Assembly (NCBI GenBank): GCA_025055115.1
Contig: JANWYJ010000095.1
Coordinates: 1-39,708, forward strand
Direction: 5' to 3'
DNA from: Gemmata sp.
GTDB taxonomy: Bacteria; Planctomycetota; Planctomycetia; Gemmatales; Gemmataceae
DNA length: 39,708 bases
Numbering within the stretch: the first letter of the stretch is position 1; the number at the start of each line of letters is the position of its first letter. Below are positions 33,623 through 39,708 of this stretch, piece after piece. The position numbers were made by a program, and so were the translations under genes. The notes beneath the pieces are model-generated. The model saw nothing but the letters and a program-made list of their open reading frames with translations. It was not told the origin of the DNA and made no database searches.

Positions 33623-33638
33623 TGTTCCACGTGGAACG
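33623..33638. promoter_or_regulatory. parS-like ParB binding site
   Basis: TGTTCCACGTGGAACG contains a perfect 14-bp palindrome, GTTCCACGTGGAAC (33624-33637). The left half TGTTCCAC equals a half-site of the Bacillus parS TGTTCCACGTGAAACA; the right half differs at two positions. ParB binds such sites to drive chromosome or plasmid partition and to load condensin. It lies in a 1.3-kb gene-free gap beside an AT-rich block. No parA or parB gene is in the window. Confidence 0.7.
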
Positions 33639-33643
33639 TCGGC

Positions 33644-33780
33644 GAATGTTAGAATGTTAATCTGAAGTACTGAAATGCAAAGAAGATGCGAATATTATTG
33701 ATTTATTCGCAATTTTTCTTCGTGACATTAATGCGCAATTTATAGTAGTCAAAAATAGACAAAATGAGACAAAAATAGAC
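33644..33780. other. AT-rich block with 8-bp and 10-bp direct repeats
   Basis: Right after the parS-like site the DNA becomes strongly AT-rich compared with the rest of the window. gaatgtta is repeated at 33644-33651 and 33652-33659, and three 10-bp units, aaaaatagac, aaaatgagac, aaaaatagac, run from 33751 to 33780. The helical 10-bp phasing suggests protein binding; a role as an unwinding or replication element is only a possibility, as no DnaA boxes were recognised. Confidence 0.6.
33688..33720 (+). terminator. hairpin followed by a T-rich tract
   Basis: GCGAATA (33688-33694) pairs with TATTCGC (33704-33710) around a 9-nt loop and is followed by aatttttctt. It has the shape of an intrinsic terminator on the plus strand, but the stem is AT-rich and it is 230 bp past the dehydrogenase gene. 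Confidence 0.4.
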
Positions 33781-33905
33781 AATCACCCGCTATCCCCCGC
33801 CGTATCCCCCGCAAGTGATTCCCCCTCCCAGACCCGACCCCGAGGGCATGCGAACGCCCCCGGCTCCTGCTGCGGACTGGCCGTGTAACAGACCGTGGCG
33901 TTGCC

Positions 33906-34077
33906 GCCCTCGGCCAGCTCCCACGGACCATTGAGGAAACGCCAACGACGGGGCGACGGTTACTCGTCGCCTTCATCGGCCCTCGGCCAGCTCCCACGGA
34001 CCATTAAGGAAACGCCAAAGCCGCAGAATAAACTTCGTCAGGTGGCGTTGCCGCCCTCGGCCAGCTCCCACGGACCC
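33906..34077. repeat. CRISPR-like repeat: 39-bp copies, 73- and 74-bp periods
   Basis: Copies at 33906-33944 and 33979-34017 differ at one base (gccctcggccagctcccacg, then gaccatt, aggaaacgcca); a third, 34053-34077, keeps only the left 25 bp. Spacers are 34 and 35 bp. The first and third copies also share the leader gtggcgttgcc directly to their left. Confidence 0.92.
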
Positions 34078-34170
34078 GGCGTTCCCTTCTCTTCTGAGCG
34101 TCGGCCCGCGATCCATCGCTACTGGCCTACTGGCGTACCCAACGCGGCCGACGGCGTACTTCGCTGGGTA

Positions 34171-34310
34171 TACTTCTCAACTGCGCGTATCTCGAGCGTA
34201 CTTCTCAACTGCGCGTATCTCTAGCGCACTTCTCAACTGCGCGTATCTCTGACGTACTTCTCAACTGCGCGTATCTCTGGCGTACTTCTCAACTGCGCGT
34301 CGCCCCGTGA
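34171..34310. repeat. 28-bp tandem array, five units
   Basis: Units start at 34171, 34199, 34227, 34255 and 34283 with the core acttctcaactgcgcgt followed by atctc; the last loses the right half. The variable bases are concentrated in the final five or six positions of each unit. Confidence 0.95.
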
Positions 34311-34316
34311 TCGATC

Positions 34317-34430
34317 GCTGCCCCCAGCCACAATGGTGAAGGCGCTTCGGTCGATCGTTATCCTGAGCCTGGTATGACGGTCATTTCTTGCTGCCCCCAG
34401 CCACAATGGTGAAGGCGCTTCGGTCGATCG
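34317..34430. repeat. 41-bp perfect direct repeat pair, 73-bp period
   Basis: Identical copies at 34317-34357 and 34390-34430 (core ccccagccacaatggtgaag) are separated by a unique 32-bp spacer. Confidence 0.95.
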
Positions 34431-34569
34431 GTCGTCTGGCATGTTGGCCGTTCGATCGGTCGATCGGTCGTCTGGCATGTTGGCCGTTCGAAACGCTTTT
34501 AGCGAAAAGGTGCTGTTGTTCTGGCCCGAGCGCTTCGGTCGATGGGTCGTCTGGCACGTTGGCCGTTCG
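34426..34569. repeat. 36-bp tandem pair plus a displaced third copy
   Basis: gatcggtcgtctggcatgtt and the following ggccgttcg occur at 34426 and 34462 (36-bp period) and again with two changes at 34541. A 19-bp unit (gggggtcgtcgctatccac) is then repeated at 34575 and 34594. From 34613 to 34774 nothing is recognised apart from the PiT gene leader. Confidence 0.9.
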
Positions 34570-34774
34570 GGAGCGGGGGTCGTCGCTATCCACGGGGGTC
34601 GTCGCTATCCACACTGAGCGTCAAAGCCTATGCCAGGAATGTATTCCTCGAAAGATTCGCTAGGATGAGAATTTCTGTGAAGATCGTGTGAAGATCGACC
34701 ACAGACGCGATGGCTTCTCCCACCAGCGACGAAATACTGGGAGGGGCCGTTCCTGTTCACGATAGGTAGGACGT

Positions 34775-36217
34775 ATGACGTTTTGGGATGCTGTGGCTGC
34801 GTTGCCGCTGGGTTCGCTTGTGATTTTGGCCTTGGCGTTACTGATCGCCTTTGCCTTTGAGTTTATCAATGGCTTCCACGATACCGCCAACGCAGTAACC
34901 ACGGTCATCTACACGCGCACGTTGCCAGCAACCCCCGCCGTCATCTACTCTGGCTTCCTCAACTTTCTTGGCGCGTTGATAACTGTGCTGTTTTTCGGGG
35001 CGGCGGTGGCGTTCAGTATTGTCAACTTGCTCCCCGTCGATCTGCTCATCGACGCCCGCTCCGATGCCGCTTTGGTGATGGTCTTGGCCTTGCTGTTAGC
35101 CGGCGTCACATGGAACTTGGGGACTTGGTACCTCGGGTTGCCGGTTTCTAGCTCGCACACACTGATTGGTTCCATTCTGGGTGTTGGTATGGCCAACAGC
35201 TTGTGGGAGGGAACGGGGCTGAGCGGGGTGAATTGGGCGAAAGCCGGGGAGGTTGGGCTGGGGTTGCTGCTCTCGCCGTTGATCGGCTTCATTTTGGCGG
35301 CCACGTTACTGCTGTTGATGAAGCAAGTCCTGAAAGAACCGCGTTTATACCGCCCCCCCGAAGGCGACGACCGGCCGCCGCGTTGGGTTCGTGTCGTGTT
35401 GATCCTCACCTGTGGCGGCGTCAGCTTTGCCCACGGTTCCAACGATGGCCAGAAGGGAATGGGGCTGCTTCTGTTAGTCCTGATTGGCTTTATGCCAGTT
35501 CATTACGCCCTGACCGTCAATCGCCCCGAGATGGCCCCCGACGTGCTCCAAGCGGCGGCCGCAATTCGTACCGAATTCGCCCAACACAATGTCGAACTTT
35601 CCCCCCAATTGGATGCCGACCTCACCTACATCACCACCCGGCTGACCGGGCGAACCAACCTCGAAGAACTCGCCACCGTGGAAGAAACCGATGCTGCCGG
35701 AAACCCGGTCAATGTCCGGTGGGAATTGCGCCAGGCGATCCTCCGCACGAAGCGCACACTCCAAGCGATGGAAAGCGTTCCGGAGCGTTACCCCGCGGCC
35801 ATGCTGGAACGGCTCCACGAGATTCGCAAAAAACAACTGACCCCGGCTATTGAGTTTGTGCCGCTGTGGGTGGTGATCGGTACGGCTTTGGCGCTGGGAA
35901 TCGGTACTTGCATCGGTTACAAGCGGATTGTCATTACCGTGGCCGAAAAGATTGGTCAAACGCACCTCACCTATGGCCAGGGTGCAGCGGCTGAAGCCGT
36001 AGCCGCGGCCACCATTCTGGGTGCCGATTTCGCCCATCTGCCCGTAAGTACCACGCAAGTTCTCTCCAGTGGTGTCGCGGGCACGATGGCCGCCAACGGC
36101 TCAGGGATTCAAGCCGCAACTTGCCGCAAGATTCTCCTGGCCTGGGTTCTCACCCTCCCGGCCTGCGTTACCCTAGCCGCGGTCCTGTTCTGGATCGGCC
36201 GTGGCATCGTCGGCTGA
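34775..36217 (+). CDS. pit: low-affinity inorganic phosphate transporter, PiT family
   Basis: This encodes 480 residues. The two inverted PiT signatures are NGFHDTANAV (32-41) and AHGSNDGQKGMG (about 219-230), and NLGTWYLGLPVSSSHTLIGS and FAHLPVSTTQVLSSGVAG mark the paired SSSHT/STTQ substrate regions. About ten transmembrane helices are visible, with a large cytoplasmic loop near 250-360 as in E. coli PitA. It imports metal-phosphate with protons across the inner membrane. No PhoU-like partner gene is adjacent. Start at ATG 34775 with AGGA close upstream. Confidence 0.93.
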   Translation: MTFWDAVAALPLGSLVILALALLIAFAFEFINGFHDTANAVTTVIYTRTLPATPAVIYSGFLNFLGALITVLFFGAAVAFSIVNLLPVDLLIDARSDAALVMVLALLLAGVTWNLGTWYLGLPVSSSHTLIGSILGVGMANSLWEGTGLSGVNWAKAGEVGLGLLLSPLIGFILAATLLLLMKQVLKEPRLYRPPEGDDRPPRWVRVVLILTCGGVSFAHGSNDGQKGMGLLLLVLIGFMPVHYALTVNRPEMAPDVLQAAAAIRTEFAQHNVELSPQLDADLTYITTRLTGRTNLEELATVEETDAAGNPVNVRWELRQAILRTKRTLQAMESVPERYPAAMLERLHEIRKKQLTPAIEFVPLWVVIGTALALGIGTCIGYKRIVITVAEKIGQTHLTYGQGAAAEAVAAATILGADFAHLPVSTTQVLSSGVAGTMAANGSGIQAATCRKILLAWVLTLPACVTLAAVLFWIGRGIVG

Positions 36218-36384
36218 AGTTCGGCGGGGGTATCACGAAGGAACACAACGACATTGTGGCCCGGCGCGAATCGGCCACGGCCCCCCCCTAGAAGCCATTT
36301 GACCGCGGCTGAAGCCCGTGCTACCGGTTAGGGGTGAGGCTGTCGAAAGCCTGGATTCACCGGACTTCCGCCCGCAGGCCCGCC

Positions 36385-37101
36385 GTGAATACGACCGTTT
36401 TGGAAACGACTCTGCCCGGGGCCACACGACGCCGCCTCTGGTCGCACCCAGAAGTACAATCGCATTCCCTTGTCGTTCTTACGTTCAGCCAATTGTATGT
36501 CACTCCCTGCACCGGCACTCCGCCACCGGAGTTTCTGACCGCCGTCGAAACCGGCGAGCTGCATGAACTGCTCGGTCCGTTCGCCATCCGCCTCGAATTG
36601 ATAGCCCTGCGTCGCGTCAAACTCGATCTGCTCAACAATACCCTGCTGCTCGACTACGACAAAGACGGCCTGACCACCAGCCGGCTGACCATCGTTTTCG
36701 CCAATCCGCAAGCGGCCGATGCGTGCTTCACCAAAATCTGGCGGCGTCTGGGCGATGGTCACCGATTACTGCCCTACAAGAAGGACCTGTGGTCGCGGAT
36801 CAAAGCCCCGTTGTCGCTCTTGGTCAGCGCCCTGGTGATTACCGCCGTCCTGACCCTGCTGTTGAGCGTTTTGGAAGACACCGCCGCGGCTCGCGCCGCG
36901 GGGGCACTGCAACCACCAGGGGAAAACCAACACCTCCACCGCGGCTTGGGGATTGTTGCAACCCCATGGGAATGGTTCCTCGCCCACCTGAATTGGCCCA
37001 TGGTCTGCGCCTGGGGCGGTATCGTCGCCGCAATTGCCCAGGTGTGGTTGTACCGCCGACTGACCAGCCCCCCAACGGCCTTGGAGCTTGTGCGCGCCTG
37101 A
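36385..37101 (+). CDS. hypothetical protein with two C-terminal membrane helices
   Basis: This encodes 238 residues from a GTG at 36385; a GTG at 36334 would add 17 residues that do not look conserved, and the start is uncertain. The N-terminal part (about 25-130) is a soluble mixed alpha/beta region (LVVLTFSQLYVTP, LELIALRRVKLDLLNNTLLL, RLTIVFANPQAADACFTKIW) that has the feel of a PH-like domain reading membrane lipids or proteins, although I cannot assign it. Transmembrane helices lie near 141-164 and 206-228. It is 43 nt upstream of the next gene on the same strand, so the two are probably co-transcribed. Confidence 0.7.
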   Translation: MNTTVLETTLPGATRRRLWSHPEVQSHSLVVLTFSQLYVTPCTGTPPPEFLTAVETGELHELLGPFAIRLELIALRRVKLDLLNNTLLLDYDKDGLTTSRLTIVFANPQAADACFTKIWRRLGDGHRLLPYKKDLWSRIKAPLSLLVSALVITAVLTLLLSVLEDTAAARAAGALQPPGENQHLHRGLGIVATPWEWFLAHLNWPMVCAWGGIVAAIAQVWLYRRLTSPPTALELVRA

Positions 37102-37144
37102 AACCGGCCCGCCGTCGCGCACAGGGTGGATCAAGGAGATAGGT

Positions 37145-37627
37145 ATGCGTCGGGAAGAGTGTCTGGAATTGTTCAAACGCATCCCGGAATCGTTCCACGC
37201 CCAGATTAACCTGGTGCTCCACAATCAGGCCGTGCTAGCCGTTGATACGGTGGCCCGCTTCGAGCCCAATTACATCGTGTTCCGCGGCCGAGAAGGCGGT
37301 TCCACCGACGAAGGCCGGGCGTTTTTCGTGCCGTATGAAGAGATTGCCTATTTCCGACTCGAACGGGTGGTGCGTCTGAGCGAATTGAAGGCTATGTACG
37401 GGGAAACCGGCTTTGTAGATGCCGAAGATCGCCTCACCGCCGATGAGAACAAAGATTCTACCGAAACGGCGAAACCGACCGTCACAACACCGACCCCCCT
37501 ACCCAGCGCCGCGGTCGTCCCCCAAGACCCGGCGTCGATCGCCAAACACAATCTGCTGGAGCGAATTCGGGCGACACGGGCCAATGCTGCCAGCGTTACA
37601 GGGAAACTCCCCGGGGAGAAGAAGTAA
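37145..37627 (+). CDS. hypothetical protein, 160 residues
   Basis: The start ATG at 37145 has a strong ribosome binding site, AAGGAG, 6 nt upstream. Residues 1-100 look folded (ECLELFKRIPESFHAQINLV, VARFEPNYIVFRGREGG, FFVPYEEIAYFRLERVV), a mostly beta region that could bind a small ligand or protein. Residues 100-160 are Thr/Pro/Ala-rich and probably disordered. No motif identifies a function. It probably shares a transcript with the membrane protein gene ending at 37101. Confidence 0.75.
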   Translation: MRREECLELFKRIPESFHAQINLVLHNQAVLAVDTVARFEPNYIVFRGREGGSTDEGRAFFVPYEEIAYFRLERVVRLSELKAMYGETGFVDAEDRLTADENKDSTETAKPTVTTPTPLPSAAVVPQDPASIAKHNLLERIRATRANAASVTGKLPGEKK

Positions 37628-37846
37628 GCCCCCGGCGCGGCGACACAGCACGCCACCCGCCGATGCACCCCAGGAAAACGCCTCACAGAAACAAAACCAC
37701 CGCACCAGGAAAATCGTTTCGATCTTCCCAATTGCAGCCCAGTCACGAACTGTTGGGTAGGTACGTTGGTGTCTCCATCACCGTGGTGAAAATATTGGAT
37801 GGAATGTGGATTTAGCTCTCTGGTACTCATCAGTTGGGCGGATATT

Positions 37847-37920
37847 CGTGAAGGGCCAAGACCAGCCCATGGAGGCATTATGTCGATAAGGGCCAAGACC
37901 AGCCTATGGAGGAATTATGT
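37847..37920. repeat. 37-bp tandem duplication
   Basis: Units at 37847-37883 and 37884-37920 share aagggccaagaccagcc, atggagg and attatgtcga, with four or five differences. The 455-bp gap 37628-38082 contains no other feature I can support. Confidence 0.92.
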
Positions 37921-38082
37921 CGATCGTTTGCGTGTTCGTGCGACGGATGGGTGGTATTTCGGACTTGCCCACTGTGTGAACATTAGTTACGATGGTTGGA
38001 ACTGAGGAGGAGGACTGTGAAGTGAGGCCCGGAGGGATGGTCGGCTTCCATCAACGAATTCTTGGTGCGATAAGGCGGGTCC

Positions 38083-38646
38083 ATGGCCATTGTCATTTTG
38101 TGCCCTTGGTGTCAAACGCGGCTGACGCTCAGTGATGATCGAGCGGGTGAGACGTTCGAATGTCCGCAGTGCGACAAACCGATCAGGGTACCGTGGCCAC
38201 AGTCCCCCCAAAGTGGGTCTCTGTCAAACGCGTCCTCAGTGAAACACGCACCGCCATGGCCATACCCCGCTGCGACTCCGCCCCCCTTTGTTCCAAGCGC
38301 CGCCGATGATGTACGCTATCGAAAACCAGGAAAAGTGACCGCCATCGGCGGAATGTTGATCGGCGGCGGAGCCTGGGCGATTCTCAACGCGCTCATTTGC
38401 GTTGTTTTCAGCATGGGTGTTTGCTGTCTGTGGCCGGGTCTGTACTTCGGAATCGTATGGGGCATCCTGGCAATCATCCGCGGGTCCAACTTGCTAGGGC
38501 CACAGTGGCCCTACTACGAGCCGGGATTAATGGTCATCATGCAGATCATCCAAGTAGTCAACCTGGATTTAGTCAATGTCGTGATGGGGATCATCGGGCT
38601 AGTTTTTCTCAACGACGACGAGGTGAAGTCGAGGTTCGTGCAGTAG
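38083..38646 (+). CDS. zinc-ribbon membrane protein, unknown function
   Basis: This encodes 187 residues. The N-terminus is a four-cysteine zinc ribbon, CPWC (7-10) and CPQC (27-30), preceded by AIVIL. A Pro/Ser-rich linker (31-80) leads to two or three hydrophobic helices (about 88-115, 118-130 and 150-175). Proteins of this shape, a cytosolic zinc ribbon plus a DUF4190-like membrane part, are common in planctomycetes; I do not know a function. AAGG precedes the start at 38083. Confidence 0.8.
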   Translation: MAIVILCPWCQTRLTLSDDRAGETFECPQCDKPIRVPWPQSPQSGSLSNASSVKHAPPWPYPAATPPPFVPSAADDVRYRKPGKVTAIGGMLIGGGAWAILNALICVVFSMGVCCLWPGLYFGIVWGILAIIRGSNLLGPQWPYYEPGLMVIMQIIQVVNLDLVNVVMGIIGLVFLNDDEVKSRFVQ

Positions 38647-38765
38647 GGGCCGTGAGGGTAACGCAGACCCCAACCGCCCACGCGCGCCGGCCTTGTGGTT
38701 TGGGTTGTTTGGCGGCAATCCGGGGGGGTGGACGTGTTGGCGGGAGTTCTTCAGGAGCGGCGTCG

Positions 38766-38871
38766 TCGGGGGCGGCACCGGGTTGGGATTTTCTCGTTCG
38801 TTTTTCGGGTCACAGGCGTCGGGGGCGACACCGGGTTGGGATTTTCTCGTTCGTTTTTCGGGTCACAACCG
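38766..38871. repeat. 53-bp near-perfect tandem duplication
   Basis: Units at 38766-38818 and 38819-38871 differ at about four bases (core caccgggttgggattttctc). They lie in the 406-bp gap 38647-39052 between convergent genes; no gene is supported there. Confidence 0.93.
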
Positions 38872-39052
38872 AGCCGTGGGTGGCTAAGAGAATCACCGCG
38901 CCGCTTGCTCGTTTCAGCGGGTCAAGCCAGTCTTCGTCGCTCCGGCGGTGAGTCGCCCAAGGAATTACCAACCCCCTTCCTGGAGTAACTTCTGACAAAA
39001 ATTGGGCAAAAATGATACCAATCACCAACTATCCGGTGACCATTCGCGCTTT

Positions 39053-39708
39053 TTACGCACTCTTGCGCAATGGCCGCGGCGCGGCGGTGATCCGTTCCGC
39101 CTCCCGGGCCAAGAAGCGGTACACCGCGGCCTGTGGCGGCGTCAGTTCTCGCCCCCGCCGCCGCATCACCACCTCCGCAGTGGCCAACAAGCGATCCCCA
39201 TCCAGTTCGCGGATGCCCTCCGGCCCGACGCGGTGAAACGACGGGATACTTCGCGGCGCAAATTGGCCACTGGGAAGCACTTGCGCAAAGATACCGATCG
39301 TCGTGCCACAATTCAGCAACACCCCCAAGCCGGTTTTGACGTGATCGCCGATGAGGCTGCCGAGTTTTGTCCGTCCGGTGTTGATCTCATCCCCCTCCAT
39401 CCCGACGCGAATCGGTCCGTAATCGCAACGCAAGTCGCCGGTACTGGTGCCTGCGGCCAAATTGACCCACTCGCCCACGTAGCTATGCCCCAAAAAACCA
39501 TCGTGATACTTGTTGGTATAACCCAACACGATACTGGCTTCGACTTCGCCGCCGATGCGGCAGTGCGGGCCAATGGATGTTCCGCCCCGCACCTTCGCGG
39601 ACAACAGATGCGACCCCGAACCGATGAAACACGGACCTTCCAACCGGCTAAACGCTGTCACCACCGCATTGTCCCCGATGACCACCGGCCCCGTGGTGGT
39701 ATCGGCCA
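39053..39708 (-). CDS. GlmU-like sugar-1-phosphate nucleotidyl/acyltransferase, N-terminus cut by window edge
   Basis: About 218 residues are visible; the frame continues without interruption to the right edge (GPVVIGDN), so the GTG near 39685 is not the real start. The sequence is a left-handed beta-helix of hexapeptide repeats (VVIGDNAVV, CFIGSGSHL, SIGPHCRIGG, GEWVNLAAGTSTGDLRCDYG, KLGSLIGDHVKTGLG, VLLNCGTTIG), with the GlmU-family HSYVGEWVNLAAGT block. Such proteins usually carry an N-terminal nucleotidyltransferase domain, which would be outside the window. The activated sugar and the transferred acyl group are not determined. Confidence 0.85.
   Translation of the reverse strand, partial: ADTTTGPVVIGDNAVVTAFSRLEGPCFIGSGSHLLSAKVRGGTSIGPHCRIGGEVEASIVLGYTNKYHDGFLGHSYVGEWVNLAAGTSTGDLRCDYGPIRVGMEGDEINTGRTKLGSLIGDHVKTGLGVLLNCGTTIGIFAQVLPSGQFAPRSIPSFHRVGPEGIRELDGDRLLATAEVVMRRRGRELTPPQAAVYRFLAREAERITAAPRPLRKSA

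Noticed and set aside
33644-33780. Calling the AT-rich block a replication origin
   Set aside because: No DnaA box cluster or origin-associated genes (dnaA, dnaN, gidA, parAB) are visible, so only a parS-like site and AT-rich repeats are reported.
2164-34430. Genuine CRISPR arrays at the 72-74-bp repeat loci
   Set aside because: Geometry fits, but every locus has a different repeat, at most three copies, and no cas genes are visible; several repeats are plainly derived from the end of the adjacent gene.
34233-34663. Open frames across the 34171-34610 arrays
   Set aside because: They exist only because the 28-bp and 36-bp repeats lack stops in some frames; no ribosome binding site or conserved domain is seen.
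1-39708. tRNA, rRNA, insertion sequences or transposase genes
   Set aside because: No cloverleaf-like sequence, rRNA signature, transposase reading frame or terminal inverted repeats bounding an element were recognised by eye.

Overview
This window looks like chromosomal DNA of a Gemmata-type planctomycete. Several families seen here are strongly associated with that group: a prepilin-like DUF1559 protein with the H-x9-DG tail, a PVC-type membrane dehydrogenase ending in a CxxCH haem site, a WPQW-type PQQ propeller protein, a planctomycete-style neutral ceramidase, a PEP-CTERM protein, a membrane-anchored Ser/Thr kinase and an ECF sigma factor. The DNA is GC-rich with long, non-compact intergenic gaps. 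The genus is not determined.

Layout. 1-2086 is a minus-strand accessory-looking trio (small unknown protein, winged-helix protein, DEAH helicase running off the left edge). 2771-7611 holds three minus-strand genes (LpxL-like acyltransferase, ceramidase, PQQ propeller), and 7983-10853 is the cytochrome-containing dehydrogenase, divergent from the propeller gene. 11088-18607 is general cell-envelope and housekeeping content: TPR protein, tandem FKBP, ECF sigma factor with a coupled small membrane protein, BamA/Omp85, RimO and a GNAT. 18709-24092 is a Ser/Thr kinase divergent from a four-gene cluster of membrane proteins, three with long coiled coils and similar N-terminal anchors. 24347-33453 has a PEP-CTERM protein, a 2-Cys peroxiredoxin, a CobT-like/NadD/NadK three-domain fusion, a sulfotransferase, a DUF1559 protein and a zinc alcohol dehydrogenase. 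33454-34774 is a 1.3-kb gap with a parS-like palindrome, an AT-rich block and several repeat arrays. 34775-39708 has a PiT phosphate transporter, two hypothetical proteins, a zinc-ribbon membrane protein and the end of a GlmU-like acyl/nucleotidyl transferase.

The most unusual feature lies between the genes. Many gaps carry their own private short direct repeats, unrelated in sequence from gap to gap, yet the copies are spaced 72-74 bp apart again and again (18 of 20 measured intervals; the other two are 75 and 77). Typically a 27-42-bp repeat alternates with a unique 31-45-bp spacer, so single loci look like two- or three-repeat CRISPRs, but no repeat is shared between loci and no cas gene is visible. 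Related tandem arrays with 36-37, 18, 19, 22, 28, 49 and 53-bp periods occur in the other gaps. Six repeat sets overlap the stop codon of the adjacent gene, and one ends exactly at a start codon. The other main candidates for new biology are the CobT-like/NadD/NadK fusion and the coiled-coil membrane operon.

All calls come from reading the sequence and recalled family motifs; no database search was run. Distances were counted by hand.
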